The notes under the pieces were generated by a model. That model was not told the origin of the DNA, made no database searches, and saw nothing but the letters and a program-made list of their open reading frames with translations. A DNA stretch of 64,000 nucleotides from Lineus longissimus (lineage: Eukaryota > Nemertea > Pilidiophora > Heteronemertea > Lineidae). Where the stretch lies: positions 4,588,001 to 4,652,000 of the forward strand of contig NC_088321.1 of assembly GCF_910592395.1 (NCBI RefSeq), in the 5' to 3' direction. Below, piece by piece: positions 10,271 through 19,595 of this stretch. The stretch's first letter is position 1, and the number at the start of each line of letters is the position of its first letter. The translations under genes were made by a program, and so were the position numbers.

Positions 10271-12148
10271 ATAGTATTCTGAAGCCTTTGAAAAAAGCGT
10301 TACCATGGCATCTGCGTTTAGTCAAGTGTAACCTCAGGACCACATGGAACCTAAAACGATTGCAGTACTGCCGCCCTATGGTTATACAGGCGACAAGCAG
10401 TCGGCTATCGGTATTAAGTGGTTGGAGTGGGTCATGCGAAAAACGCCGAATCTCTTTATTCAACACGCGCAGAACGGTAGTAAAAAGGCGATTAAGAATT
10501 ACAAAGTAGACGGTTGGGACGCACAAAATAACGTTGTATATTCTTTTGATGGGTGCTATTATCACGGTTGTTCGGAATGTCTTCCTAATTAAGATAACAT
10601 GAACAGGCGTACAGGTTCGACTATGGGCGAGCTCCAAGAGCGCACTATTTTTCGCCGTAATTTTCTGATAGACCGCGGTTATACAGTCATCACCAAACGC
10701 GAGTGCGAATTCAAAGCGGATATTAAGGCGGACCCGAACTAGTGGCATTTGCAGAAGATTTAAAGATCAGCGATCCTCTTAAACCCCGAGAAGCGTTTTT
10801 CGGGGGCGAACGAACGCCGTGAAACTGTATCATAAATGCACTGAGACAGAAAATATCAAGTGCGTAGACTTTACATCCCTGTATCCGTATGTCAATAAAT
10901 ATAGTCATTATCCACTTGGGCATCATGTTGTCTACCGTGGTGAAAATCTTCAAAAGATTGAAGATCCTCTAAAGTGTGAAGGTCTAATTAAATGCAAAAT
11001 TTTACCACCAAAACGCCTGTATTTTCCTGTACTACCTCAGAGAATGGGCGGTAAGTTAAAGTTTCCTCTTTACACGAAGTGTGCTGAAACGGCATCTAAA
11101 ATATGTGAGCATTCAGACGATGAACGCGCGTTGCTAGGCACATGGGTTATATTCGAAGTCAGAAAAGCGGTCGAAAAGGGTTACAGTTTATTGCAAACCT
11201 ACGAAATTTGGGATTTTGAAGAAACGAGCAAATATGACCCTGTGACGAAAGAGGGTGGCTTATTTACAGGTTTTATAAACTCTTTTCTGAAACAGAAGCA
11301 GGAAGCTAGCGGGTGGCCCGATTGGTGTGAGACAAGAGGATGACAAAAACAAATATATCGCTGATTATGAGAAACACGAGGGCATTACTTTAGACAAGTA
11401 CAACATCAAATATAACGCAGGCATGCGTTGTACCTTCAAGGCAGGTATTTGCTCACTTTGGGGTAGGTTTGGAATGCGAAATAACTTTGTGAAGACTTTA
11501 TACACAGATAGCCCCGAGGTTAATGTTGACAAACTGACCGATGATAGCATCGAAGTCACCGATTCGCTGTTAGTGAATGAAGAATTCGTTTTGTTAAAAT
11601 ACCGTGCGAAGTCAGATTTCGTAGAACCTTGTCCTCACACAAATTGTGTCATCGCAGCTTACACAACCTCTCATGCACGGTTGAAATTGTACGAGGAATT
11701 GGAAAAACTAGGGGAACAGGTGCTATATTTTGATACAGATAGCATTATTTACGTACATGACAAAACAAACACGAACCACATCAATCCACCTCTGGGCGAC
11801 TATCTGGGTGATTTTAAAGACGAGTTGGGCGGGGGTTCCATTGAAGAATTTGTATCAGGAGGGCCTAAAAACTATGGGTATCGTGTGAAAGAGAGCCAAG
11901 AGACCGTGTGCAAAGTCAGAGGGTTCACTCTTAACTATAGTAACAGTAAACAAATTAATTTTGAAACAATGAAGGATTTGGTGCAAAACTTAAATTTTTC
12001 GGACACAATTGCCGTCGAAAATCCTTACAAGATAAGGAGAAGGAAGGATTTCAAAATTGCTACAGTTCGCGAAGTGAAAAAGTATGGACTTGTGTATGAT
12101 AAACGTTACCTGACCCGCGATTTCTACACCTTGCCCTTCGGCTATTAA

Positions 12149-12705
12149 CTATGTTAACGATAATAATAATAATAATAATAATAATGACTATCATTGATCT
12201 GTTAAGACCATTCTCAATTTTTTCACAAATCATAATGAAAAACCCATTTCATGTTTTGTTTGTGAGTTTGTAAGCACGAATATGTAGCGTTCGTTTGTGT
12301 TTATGTCTTACCGCAACATTTGTAAATATTATTGTGTAATTTTCTAGTCATCATCATCATCGTCATCAACATCAGCGTCACCGTCATTGTATATGTCCAC
12401 ATAATCAATGACAGTGACATTTCTTTTTCTATTAAGCCTGCTGTTAACTTGTAATCACAGTTACAATCTGTAAACAGCCATCTGTGGTAATACCTTGATA
12501 TTCACCCTAATGTAAATATGATATGTATAGCTATATGTATATAACATATGTATAATCAACTCATTTCTGCATTTCATGATATAACGTGAAAGAAAAATTT
12601 ATGTATATATATATATATATATTGTGTACGTCTTTTATCAATAAAATAGTCTATAAAGACATGTTTTTGTTGTTGATTCGCTCATTATAGTTCACACATC
12701 TCAGC
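12149..12705. other. Intergenic spacer between polymerase and packaging ATPase
   Basis: No gene. It contains (AAT)n at about 12150-12187, a CATCATCATCGTCATC-type trinucleotide tract near 12350-12390, a (TA)n run at about 12601-12622 and AATAAAATAG near 12640. The spacer divides replication genes from the packed virion module and probably holds 3' ends of early transcripts and the promoter for the ATPase. Confidence 0.5.
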
Positions 12706-13338
12706 ATGTATATTTCAAGCGGAGCCCTTCTCTTGAAACATCCATTCACATGTCTCGTGGCAGGACCCACTATGTGTGGAAAGTCTGTCTTTGTGCATAG
12801 ATTGATAGCCAATGCTGTGTCTACGACTGACCCGCCGCCTGAAAGGATCGTTTGGTGCTACGGCGGCGAATGGCAGGACTCATTTACAGCATTTCCAAAT
12901 GTAGAGTTCGTCTCGGGTCTGAATTTTTCTCAAAATCATCCTGCAGACAGGCGAACATTGCTCGTTATCGACGATTTGATGTGTGAAACTGACGAAAAAG
13001 TCACTAAAATATTCACCAGAGGTTGTCACCATCAAAATATGAGTGTGGTTTATATTGTTCAAAATTTATTTCACAAAGGCAGAGAGCAACGCACTATAAG
13101 CTTAAATTCGAATTATCTTGTGCTATTCAAAAATCCAAGAGACGTGTCCCAGATTACGCATTTGGCTAAGCAAATCTCTCCTGGAAATACAAAGGCCGTG
13201 CGCGAAGCTTTTAATGATGCCACGCGCCAGCCTTTTGGATATCTATTCTTAGATTTCAAGGCATCAACACCCGACGATTTACGCTTAAGGACCAATATCT
13301 TTCCTGGCGAGAATCAAATTGTATACTTAACAAAATGA
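12706..13338 (+). CDS. FtsK/HerA-type genome-packaging ATPase (Polinton A32-like)
   Basis: 210 residues. Walker A is GPTMCGKS at residues 20-27 and Walker B is LLVIDDLM with the acidic pair at residues 89-90, followed by an arginine-containing segment (TRGCHHQNMSVVYIVQNLF) that fits the sensor region of this family. The size matches Polinton and poxvirus A32-type packaging ATPases, which drive viral DNA into preformed capsids. It opens the tightly spaced virion module; the next gene starts 57 bases after its stop. The frame is intact with all key residues, in contrast to the polymerase. Confidence 0.92.
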   Translation: MYISSGALLLKHPFTCLVAGPTMCGKSVFVHRLIANAVSTTDPPPERIVWCYGGEWQDSFTAFPNVEFVSGLNFSQNHPADRRTLLVIDDLMCETDEKVTKIFTRGCHHQNMSVVYIVQNLFHKGREQRTISLNSNYLVLFKNPRDVSQITHLAKQISPGNTKAVREAFNDATRQPFGYLFLDFKASTPDDLRLRTNIFPGENQIVYLTK

Positions 13339-13395
13339 CAATCCAAGCGTGTAACATTCGGCACGTGTTGGCAGGTGACGTAACCTCAATTCAAC

Positions 13396-13731
13396 ATGGC
13401 AAAATATCACATAAAACATTATGTACATCAACTGAAGGCTTTGAAGGCAGCCCAGGCTAAGAAGAGACGTAAAATTCTTCAGACAGCCGATAAAGGCCTC
13501 CTTAATGCCGTGGGAGAGTCGGCGAGCAACTGTTTAAAAGGGAACGTACCCCTCAATCGAAATCAGTTCAAATGTCTGAAGAAACACAAGCACTCTCTGC
13601 GTAAATTAGCTTGCAAGAAGACGTCGTTAAGAGAGCGTAAACGGATCATTCAAAAGGGTGGCTTTTTAGGAGCATTGCTAGGTCCTGTGATCAAAGCCAT
13701 CGGAAGTATTTTTGGCGTTTACGTGCTATAG
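13396..13731 (+). CDS. Small, very basic Polinton protein with hydrophobic glycine-rich C terminus
   Basis: 111 residues. The N-terminal two thirds is rich in lysine and arginine (KKRRKILQ, RERKRIIQ), and the C terminus is a hydrophobic GGFLGALLGPVIKAIGSIFG stretch. Genes of this build sit at this place in many Polintons/adintoviruses, where they are thought to be DNA-condensing core or membrane-active capsid proteins. No catalytic motif. Intact. The role is inference from charge pattern and location between the ATPase and the integrase. Confidence 0.7.
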   Translation: MAKYHIKHYVHQLKALKAAQAKKRRKILQTADKGLLNAVGESASNCLKGNVPLNRNQFKCLKKHKHSLRKLACKKTSLRERKRIIQKGGFLGALLGPVIKAIGSIFGVYVL

Positions 13732-13758
13732 CGATCGTTATAAAAATATTCAACAGAT

Positions 13759-14631
13759 ATGAGTCAGATGCGAAAAATGTCGCTTATACCGCACGAAATG
13801 GTTGAAAAATATCTGTATCAACAGCGACACAAAGAAGACATCAAACCACATGCCCACAGTGCGATGGGTATTGATCAAGAAATGCAAGAAATACTGTCCT
13901 CAACCTCTATGAGTGATTACGATAAGGCGATAGCATATTCACAATTGCTGCGCAAATATTTGGGAACGATACATTCGTCGTCTTTAGATTTAAACGCCCC
14001 TGCACCAAAAGTTCAACAACGACAAGAAATACAACCGGCTCCAGTTGCTAGTACACACCCTGTAACAGCAACCGCAAAGGCACAACCTGTTGATACAGCG
14101 ACAGTGAGTCAAACGGGTATCAAAACACCTGTACAACAGGCACCTCTTTCGACTAATGTGATATTGCAGCAAGTACCCGGCTACTCGAAAGCAAAAGCGA
14201 AAAAGTTGGTTAAAGCACTGACGGATGATCCAAATTTTAACTGGAATGAAAGAGGCGAGTTTTCAATAAACGGCGACGCCGTCAAAGGGAGTAATATTAA
14301 GACTGTCGTACATAATGCTTCTTCTAATGCCCGACAGACGTTCACACTGGCTGGCGTTGATTCTGTCCTGTCCTATTTAAACGGGAAGGGTGTGATATCC
14401 GGTAACATTGTAACCAGCAGAGAGTGGAAAAAAAGACTCGGCCTCAGTGACAGTCCGAAAGCAAGCGCTAATAAAACACCGAAGACCGAGCGGAGAAATC
14501 CATTAGCTTCTTGGAACTCTCCACCGACATCTCACACCCAGGGTTCTCCAATATTCGATACGCCCTCTTCACGACGAAAACATGGCCAAAAAAACCCCCC
14601 AAAAAACGAGGACTGGGAACAATGGTACTAG
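13759..14631 (+). CDS. Conserved Polinton virion-module protein of unknown function
   Basis: 290 residues in three parts: a polar N-terminal region (1-80), a proline/glutamine/threonine-rich linker (about 85-140), and a folded domain around residues 145-225 containing FNWNERGEFSINGDAVKGSN and a following hydrophobic block. That last domain resembles a protein found repeatedly next to Polinton integrases, whose job is not established. The C-terminal tail is basic and serine-rich. Its last 50 bases overlap the integrase start in another frame, suggesting tightly coupled expression. Intact. Confidence 0.75.
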   Translation: MSQMRKMSLIPHEMVEKYLYQQRHKEDIKPHAHSAMGIDQEMQEILSSTSMSDYDKAIAYSQLLRKYLGTIHSSSLDLNAPAPKVQQRQEIQPAPVASTHPVTATAKAQPVDTATVSQTGIKTPVQQAPLSTNVILQQVPGYSKAKAKKLVKALTDDPNFNWNERGEFSINGDAVKGSNIKTVVHNASSNARQTFTLAGVDSVLSYLNGKGVISGNIVTSREWKKRLGLSDSPKASANKTPKTERRNPLASWNSPPTSHTQGSPIFDTPSSRRKHGQKNPPKNEDWEQWY

Positions 14632-15709
14632 TAAGAAAACAGACAGATTATTGAAAAGGACTTATTATGACCCTGGGCATGCAGGTAGTTTTGGCGGTAT
14701 AGACGCCTTAAAGCGTGCAGTCGGTAGCAAGGTATCGACCGGCGCGATCAAAAAATGGTTAAGAACTCAAGACACATACACGCTCCACAAGCCAATCAGA
14801 CGTCGTTTCAAACGAAGACGTATTGTTGTCGCAGACATTGACGAACAATGGGAAGCAGATCTCGTCGATATGTCTAAACTATCGAAATATAATAAAAACT
14901 TCAAATATCTCCTCACTGTGATCGATACATTGTCCAAATACGCATGGGTTGTGCCTTTACGTACGAAGACCGGTGAAGAACAGGTGTCCGCATTCGCTAA
15001 AATCTTTGCAAAGTCGAAACGGAAACCTGCAAACCTGCGGACCGATAAAGGCGGCGAATTTTTAGGGAAGCGGTTTCAAGCCTACCTTAAAAAAGAAAAT
15101 ATTTATTTCTTTACATCGAATAACGAGGTCAAAGCAGCTATAGTTGAACGCTTTAATCGCAGTTTGAAATCGCGCATGTTTCGATACCTGACTGAGGCGA
15201 ATACAGTTTCATACATGCCTGTTCTTCAAAAACTTGTGGATTCATACAACAATACATGGCATAGAAGCATAAAGAGAAAGCCCAGCAAGGTGACGGCTGT
15301 TAATGCGTCGGATGTATGGCATACGCTCTATTCAAGAGAAGACATGTATTTGAACGATATCAAATTCAAATTTAATGTTGGAGACCACGTTAGAATCGGT
15401 AAGACAAAAATGTTATTCGAAAAATCCTATTTACCTAACTGGTCAACCGAAATCTTCACTATAAAAAGGCGTATTAAAGCACGCCCTCCCGTGTATACAG
15501 TTCAGGACGTGCAGGGTGAAAATATTCAAGGCACTTTCTACGAAAAGGAATTGCAGAAGGTGTATGTAAGACCTGAAAAAACCTATAAAATCGAACGAAT
15601 ACTTGCAGAACGGGGTGGGGGTCGAACCAAAGAATACCTTGTTAAATGGGACGGCTACCCCTCTAAGTTCAACAGTTGGGTGAGTAAGGCGAACGTTCAA
15701 CGCCTGTAA
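14582..15709 (+). CDS. Retroviral-type DDE integrase with C-terminal chromodomain
   Basis: 375 residues. Catalytic acidic residues appear as D93 (WEADLVDM), D155 (LRTDKGGEF) and E189 (AAIVERFNRSL), the last two 34 apart, as expected for the retroviral integrase/transposase fold. Residues from about 335 to the end (YKIERIL...EYLVKWDGYP...SWV) form a chromodomain, the histone-methyl-lysine reader also found at the end of chromoviral integrases, likely directing insertion to marked chromatin. No clear zinc-finger HHCC is evident at the N terminus. The ATG at 14582 lies inside the upstream gene (50-base overlap). The frame is intact, so this copy could still supply integrase. Confidence 0.93.
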   Translation: MAKKTPQKTRTGNNGTSKKTDRLLKRTYYDPGHAGSFGGIDALKRAVGSKVSTGAIKKWLRTQDTYTLHKPIRRRFKRRRIVVADIDEQWEADLVDMSKLSKYNKNFKYLLTVIDTLSKYAWVVPLRTKTGEEQVSAFAKIFAKSKRKPANLRTDKGGEFLGKRFQAYLKKENIYFFTSNNEVKAAIVERFNRSLKSRMFRYLTEANTVSYMPVLQKLVDSYNNTWHRSIKRKPSKVTAVNASDVWHTLYSREDMYLNDIKFKFNVGDHVRIGKTKMLFEKSYLPNWSTEIFTIKRRIKARPPVYTVQDVQGENIQGTFYEKELQKVYVRPEKTYKIERILAERGGGRTKEYLVKWDGYPSKFNSWVSKANVQRL

Positions 15710-15761
15710 TCACGTCTATGCGTGCCTACACGTTTGGTATATCATTACACACAATACGGCA

Positions 15762-16052
15762 ATGTCACCGAGAGCAGAAAAGAATGACGGGGATGTTAGC
15801 GATTCGAGCGCTCCCCTACCAAAGAATTGGAAACTATTCGGTCATAATGTTCCAAAACCAGAGATAATTTTTTTCGCTCAAGTTATCATTATTTACATAG
15901 TGATTATCACAGCCCTCATTAATATAGCTATTGCCAACGCTGAGAGTACTGTGTGGATCTCTCTCCTGTGCAGCTGTTTAGGCTACCTGCTACCGAATCC
16001 TACGTTACCCGAACATACGGCTGCATTAGCCAAGACACGCGTTCCCAATTAA
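15762..16052 (+). CDS. Small membrane protein with two predicted transmembrane helices
   Basis: 96 residues. A charged N-terminus precedes a strongly hydrophobic helix at about residues 34-58 (FFAQVIIIYIVIITALINI), a short loop, and a second helix at about 67-80 (WISLLCSCLGYLLP). Small two-helix proteins of this kind recur beside the minor capsid gene in Polintons. It could be a virion or egress membrane component. It lies between the integrase and minor capsid gene, with only 6 bases to the next ATG. Confidence 0.7.
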   Translation: MSPRAEKNDGDVSDSSAPLPKNWKLFGHNVPKPEIIFFAQVIIIYIVIITALINIAIANAESTVWISLLCSCLGYLLPNPTLPEHTAALAKTRVPN

Positions 16053-16058
16053 GGAGAA

Positions 16059-16868
16059 ATGACCACTTTTAACGAACATTTCTATGTGTCTTTACCGTGC
16101 AATAGTTCGCTGAAGTTCTTTCCCGATAATACAATAGGCCATTACATCACCAAACTCAACACGCCTATCGATCTTGACTCGGCTGAAAACTGGGAGGTCG
16201 GTCTGGCGGAGGTCCAATACCCGCACTCCTGGAGCAATATCAACGCACCCGATAATGTCTTTCAAATCTATATACCAATCAGCGATGATCCCGACCCAGA
16301 AACTGGCCAGATACCGTTTGCTTGGAAACCGTGTACGCTGCCAGTCGGACACTATTTCGACATAGCTAAGTTAATACTGCTTGTTAATGAACAAATTAAA
16401 AAAACACTTGATGCAGGTGTTGAACAGGATCATCGTTTTTTTCTCGAATACGACGATTCCACAGAGAAGGTGTCATTTATCATGCCTCGTGGAAGAGCGA
16501 TGTCCATGACAAAACCTCTTACGCGCATGTTAGGCTACAATCAAGACAGCGTTACTATTACAGGGAATACAACTGCGCCTTTTAAAACGGAATTGATTGG
16601 TGATTTTCACAGTTTATACATATATAGCGATGTACTTCAATATCAACTCGTTGGCGACGTATTAACCCCCTTCCTTCGTGCAATAACCACTGAAGGTAAG
16701 CAGGGTGATACTATTAGAAAATCGTTTCAAAATATTCACTATTTCCCTGTTAGCAAATCTACATATGGCACCCTCGAAATCGATGTAAGGACAGACCTCG
16801 GGGATCCTGTACCATTTGAGAAAGGACGCGTTGACATCGTACTTCACTTCCGCCGTAAAAAACAATGA
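16059..16868 (+). CDS. Minor capsid (penton-like, single jelly-roll) protein
   Basis: 269 residues, beginning MTTFNEHFYVSLPCNSS and ending in a basic HFRRKKQ. The N-terminal NTIGHYITKLNTPIDL and the WEVGLAEVQYP block are typical of Polinton minor capsid proteins, which adopt a single jelly-roll and occupy capsid vertices. Length agrees with the family. Its stop overlaps the next start as ATGA. Intact. Confidence 0.85.
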   Translation: MTTFNEHFYVSLPCNSSLKFFPDNTIGHYITKLNTPIDLDSAENWEVGLAEVQYPHSWSNINAPDNVFQIYIPISDDPDPETGQIPFAWKPCTLPVGHYFDIAKLILLVNEQIKKTLDAGVEQDHRFFLEYDDSTEKVSFIMPRGRAMSMTKPLTRMLGYNQDSVTITGNTTAPFKTELIGDFHSLYIYSDVLQYQLVGDVLTPFLRAITTEGKQGDTIRKSFQNIHYFPVSKSTYGTLEIDVRTDLGDPVPFEKGRVDIVLHFRRKKQ

Positions 16869-17307
16869 GAAAAGTGTACATTTGCGATCCTCGCTGCTAT
16901 GACGCCCACTATACGCAAAAAGGCGGTGGGGGTTTCCTGTTTTTATTGGATCGCGCGTTCAAAAAGGGCACGGTATAGGGGGCCTGTTTTCGGGTTTGGC
17001 AAAAATGGCTATCCCACTGCTGAAATCGGCGGCAAAAACCGCGGGAAAATCGCTGCTGCAATCGGGGGCTCAATTTGCGGGCGATTTGCTCAAGGGAAAG
17101 AATATCAAAGAAGCTGCCAAAGAAAGGGCCATTGAAGCTGGCAAGAATATCGGGAGAAACGTACTTTCTTCCGTTAGGGATTTGTCCCAAGAAAGGCCTA
17201 GCGGTTCGAATAAAAAGCGGAAAACGGCAACGCCCCTCACCTGTCTTAGACGGGCCAAGCGGCGGAGAGCATCTAAAACAAAGACAGCATCTGATATCTT
17301 CGGCTAA
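16865..17307 (+). pseudogene. pVI-like basic virion protein with a frameshift at a G run
   Basis: Start ATG 16865 overlaps the minor capsid stop. The beginning (MRKVYICDPRCYDAHYTQKGGG) and the later part (FSGLAKMAIPLLKSAAKTAG, then an amphipathic and lysine/arginine-rich tail KKRKTATP...RRAKRRRASK) are both recognisable as one small Polinton protein, comparable to adenovirus protein VI in having a membrane-active helix and basic tail. The two halves are in different frames; the shift falls in the five-G run at about 16923-16930. A homopolymer miscount in the assembly would explain it equally well. The downstream half alone is open from about 16948 to 17307. Confidence 0.75.
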
Positions 17308-17324
17308 CTAACTAACACGTCAAA

Positions 17325-18632
17325 ATGATGCAAGTTGGCTCCTGTGAATGCACAAACAATGACCTTGAATTATTTTCCTTACCGCCAACGCTTACAAGCA
17401 TTGAAAAGTCGCAGCACATCGAATATTTACCTCTAGGATCGCTTACCGATGATACGCCTATCGAATTTTTTGTCTCTAATCGCGGAGATGAATACATTGA
17501 TTTGGCCAAGACGTATCTTTATCTCGAACTCAAAGTAACCAAGGCTGATGGTACTGATCTGGAAGAAAATGCAAAGGTTGGACCTGTCAACAATCTGCTG
17601 CACACCTTATTCAGTCAGATTGATTTATCCTTAAACGGGCAATTGGTCATATCTGCTAATAACACATACCCGTATAGGGCCTACATTGAAACGTTGCTGT
17701 CCTATGGCGAAGAAGCCAAGAAAAGTCAACTTCAGGCCGGTCTATGGTATGCTGACGAGCCCGGTAAATTTGAAAAGGTCGATCCTACAGCAGCTGACAC
17801 TAACAGCGGCTTCAAAACAAGGGCCAAATTTATCGCCAAAAGCAGACAACTTGATTTGTTTGGCAGATTGCATCTTGATTTGTGCCATCAAAATCGTTAC
17901 TTACTCAATGGCGTGGACATGAAAATAAGATTGAATCGCACGAAAAACACATTCTTTCTCATGTCAGATCTCGGCACTGAGGTGACTAAGATTACGAAAG
18001 CCATCCTTTTAGTGCAGCATGTTAAACCCAACCCAGCTGTCTTAACTGCACACGCTAAAGCTCTAAACACTACAAATGCAAGGTATCCCATACGAAGGGT
18101 CGAAGTAAAGACATTTTCGGTGAACACGGGCACACAAACTATCACTAGAGACAACGTGTTTTTGGGGCAAGTTCCTAGGAGAGTGATTGTTTTCATGACC
18201 GAAAATGCTGCTCAGGTGGGCGCAAAGAATAAAAACCCATTCAATCTGAAGCACAATGATCTCAATTTCATCAGCATCGAGGCGAATAGCAGGACGTATC
18301 CGGCACAGCCACTGACCCCTGCTTTTGGCACTAAGAACAATTATATCCAATCATACATGACCATGTTCAGCGAAACCGGGAAGATTCACGATGACAACGG
18401 CAACGACATCACACGTGAAAGCTACAGAAAAGGTTACACTCTCTGGGTATTTGATCTGTCACCCGATAGGGAAGACGGCAATCACGTTAACCTCGTTAAG
18501 GAAGGAAATCTCCGCTTAGATCTGAAATTCGCTGAAGCCTTGACAGAAACTATGTCCGTTTTCGTTTATGCGGAATTCGATAACGTCATAGAAATTGATA
18601 GGGCCAGAAACATCATCAAGGATTTCCAATGA
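17325..18632 (+). CDS. Major capsid protein, double jelly-roll (hexon-like)
   Basis: 435 residues, intact. Landmarks of Polinton major capsid proteins are visible: NTYPYRAYIETLLSYG around residue 112, the VKTFSV and NPFNLKHNDLNFISI blocks in the second barrel, GYTLWVFDLSP near residue 370, and the ending FAEALTETMSVFVYAEFDNV...EID. These proteins trimerise into pseudo-hexameric capsomers. It follows the pVI-like gene by 17 bases and overlaps the protease start by four (ATGA). It is clearly not orthologous at a glance to the capsid gene of element 2, so the two elements are different lineages. Confidence 0.93.
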   Translation: MMQVGSCECTNNDLELFSLPPTLTSIEKSQHIEYLPLGSLTDDTPIEFFVSNRGDEYIDLAKTYLYLELKVTKADGTDLEENAKVGPVNNLLHTLFSQIDLSLNGQLVISANNTYPYRAYIETLLSYGEEAKKSQLQAGLWYADEPGKFEKVDPTAADTNSGFKTRAKFIAKSRQLDLFGRLHLDLCHQNRYLLNGVDMKIRLNRTKNTFFLMSDLGTEVTKITKAILLVQHVKPNPAVLTAHAKALNTTNARYPIRRVEVKTFSVNTGTQTITRDNVFLGQVPRRVIVFMTENAAQVGAKNKNPFNLKHNDLNFISIEANSRTYPAQPLTPAFGTKNNYIQSYMTMFSETGKIHDDNGNDITRESYRKGYTLWVFDLSPDREDGNHVNLVKEGNLRLDLKFAEALTETMSVFVYAEFDNVIEIDRARNIIKDFQ

Positions 18633-19105
18633 ATACCCTTGAATTAGAATATCTAGCGACTACACATCCGAAATTGAAGAAACAATTCAAAGGTGTTTAT
18701 GCCCTGGATCAGTTACCTAAACGCGTTGACACCTATCCAGCCGCATACATAGTCAACACACATCCCATGCGAAAAGAAGGGGAGCATTGGGTGTGTGTGC
18801 AAATCGACGGTAAACACAGAGGCATCTTTTTTGACTCATACGGTTTGCCACCCAGAGATAAACACATTACAAGGTTTATACAGAGAAATACAGCTGTGTG
18901 GACCTACTCTAGTAAAGTTTTGCAATATCCATTTTCGCTGTTTTGCGGCCAGTATTGTCTTTATTTCTTAGTAAAAAGAGCTCAGAATCACTCCCTCGAG
19001 AGCATTTTAGCGGGTTTCAATCACAACAACGATGACCTTGAACTCAATGATAAGAAAATAGGTCAGTATCTCAAACGCACCTTTGCACATTATCAAGCTA
19101 AATAG
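18629..19105 (+). CDS. Adenain-like cysteine protease (maturation protease)
   Basis: 158 residues. The catalytic set of adenovirus-type proteases is present: H53 within GEHWVCV, D69 within FFDSYG, and C106 within FCGQYC. Length is near that of adenovirus protease. In viruses it cleaves capsid and core precursors during maturation. Start overlaps the major capsid gene stop by four bases, implying co-expression. Intact; the last gene of the compact virion module. Confidence 0.92.
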   Translation: MNTLELEYLATTHPKLKKQFKGVYALDQLPKRVDTYPAAYIVNTHPMRKEGEHWVCVQIDGKHRGIFFDSYGLPPRDKHITRFIQRNTAVWTYSSKVLQYPFSLFCGQYCLYFLVKRAQNHSLESILAGFNHNNDDLELNDKKIGQYLKRTFAHYQAK

Positions 19106-19110
19106 CCCTG

Positions 19111-19154
19111 TAACCAATCAAACACGTGAAAACACATCAACTCTGGCATAAAAG
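19111..19154 (+). promoter_or_regulatory. CCAAT plus TATA promoter of the first PC4-like gene
   Basis: TAACCAATCA (19111-19120) lies about 25 bases before GCATAAAAG (19146-19154); the start codon at 19200 follows 46 bases on. The same arrangement, AACCAATCA then CTATATAAAC, precedes the second PC4-like gene at 23917-23960. This resembles a cellular RNA polymerase II promoter and marks the end of the tightly packed module. Confidence 0.6.
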
Positions 19155-19199
19155 AACCGTGTCCTGATAGCGTGTCATACTTCGCATAAAGATCTCATC

Positions 19200-19595
19200 A
19201 TGGCAGAGGCTCAGTTAACGAAAAAACGTCTAGCACCCCTCACACTGGAGGAAGACAAACCCACCGATAGTAAAAAGAGGCAAAAAGGAGATGGCAAGAC
19301 GAAACAGAAGTCGCCGAACATGACGTTGTATCTAACGCCCAAAGTCACCCTTGCCATTTGGAAAGACAAAGAGCACATCAGAATTCAAATCGATGACGGC
19401 GAGAAAAAGATCAACATTCCACCAGAAGTTTGGAGGATTCTACACTTATCAGCAGAGGCCATCACACTTCTGCTAAGCTTTGTAGAAGGAGAGGGAGGCA
19501 TCGCAGAATATTACGAATCCTACTACAAGACATTGCAACAAGTCAAATCATCCGAAATCCGGAATGAAACATCGACCATGACCGACATGGCTTAA
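19200..19595 (+). CDS. Small DNA-binding-like protein, possible PC4 fold (intact)
   Basis: 131 residues. A lysine-rich N-terminus (KKRLAP, KKRQKGDGKTKQK) leads to a compact domain at about residues 40-95: VTLAIWKDKEHIRIQ, a turn, then INIPPEVWRIL. Alternating strands with IRI and a W in a final helix match the pattern of the PC4/p15 single-stranded-DNA-binding coactivator fold, though weakly. The neighbouring downstream gene shows a clearer PC4-like pattern. The stop codon TAA coincides with a TTAA at which a 4.2 kb transposon inserted, leaving the protein unchanged. Likely an early or replication/transcription factor; PC4 identity is tentative. Confidence 0.6.
   Translation: MAEAQLTKKRLAPLTLEEDKPTDSKKRQKGDGKTKQKSPNMTLYLTPKVTLAIWKDKEHIRIQIDDGEKKINIPPEVWRILHLSAEAITLLLSFVEGEGGIAEYYESYYKTLQQVKSSEIRNETSTMTDMA

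Larger units (their letters stand above)
7462..12148 (+). pseudogene. Protein-primed family B DNA polymerase (pPolB) of element 1, multiply broken
   Basis: Replication enzyme of the element. Visible in order: acidic N-terminus from ATG 7462; a cysteine-rich zinc-binding region (about 8380-8700); exonuclease motif with FYDFES near 8760; exonuclease III-type YCKSDV near 9388; palm motif A DFTSLYPYVNKY (about 10869); the WGRFGMR block near 11460; and catalytic YFDTDSIIYV near 11727. Breaks: in-frame TAA at 7723-7725, frameshift around 8000-8050, frameshift near 9300, an insertion of about 0.8 kb from roughly 9481 to 10270 with a further frameshift beside it, in-frame TAA near 10590 and TAG near 10740, frameshift near 10800, and another near 11335. 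The usual lysine-rich wording of motif B is altered (CTFKAGICSLWG). This copy cannot make a polymerase unless the indels are assembly errors. Confidence 0.88.

Noticed and set aside
16923-16930. Programmed ribosomal frameshift in the pVI-like gene
   Set aside because: No classic slippery heptamer with downstream structure seen; homopolymer indel is simpler.
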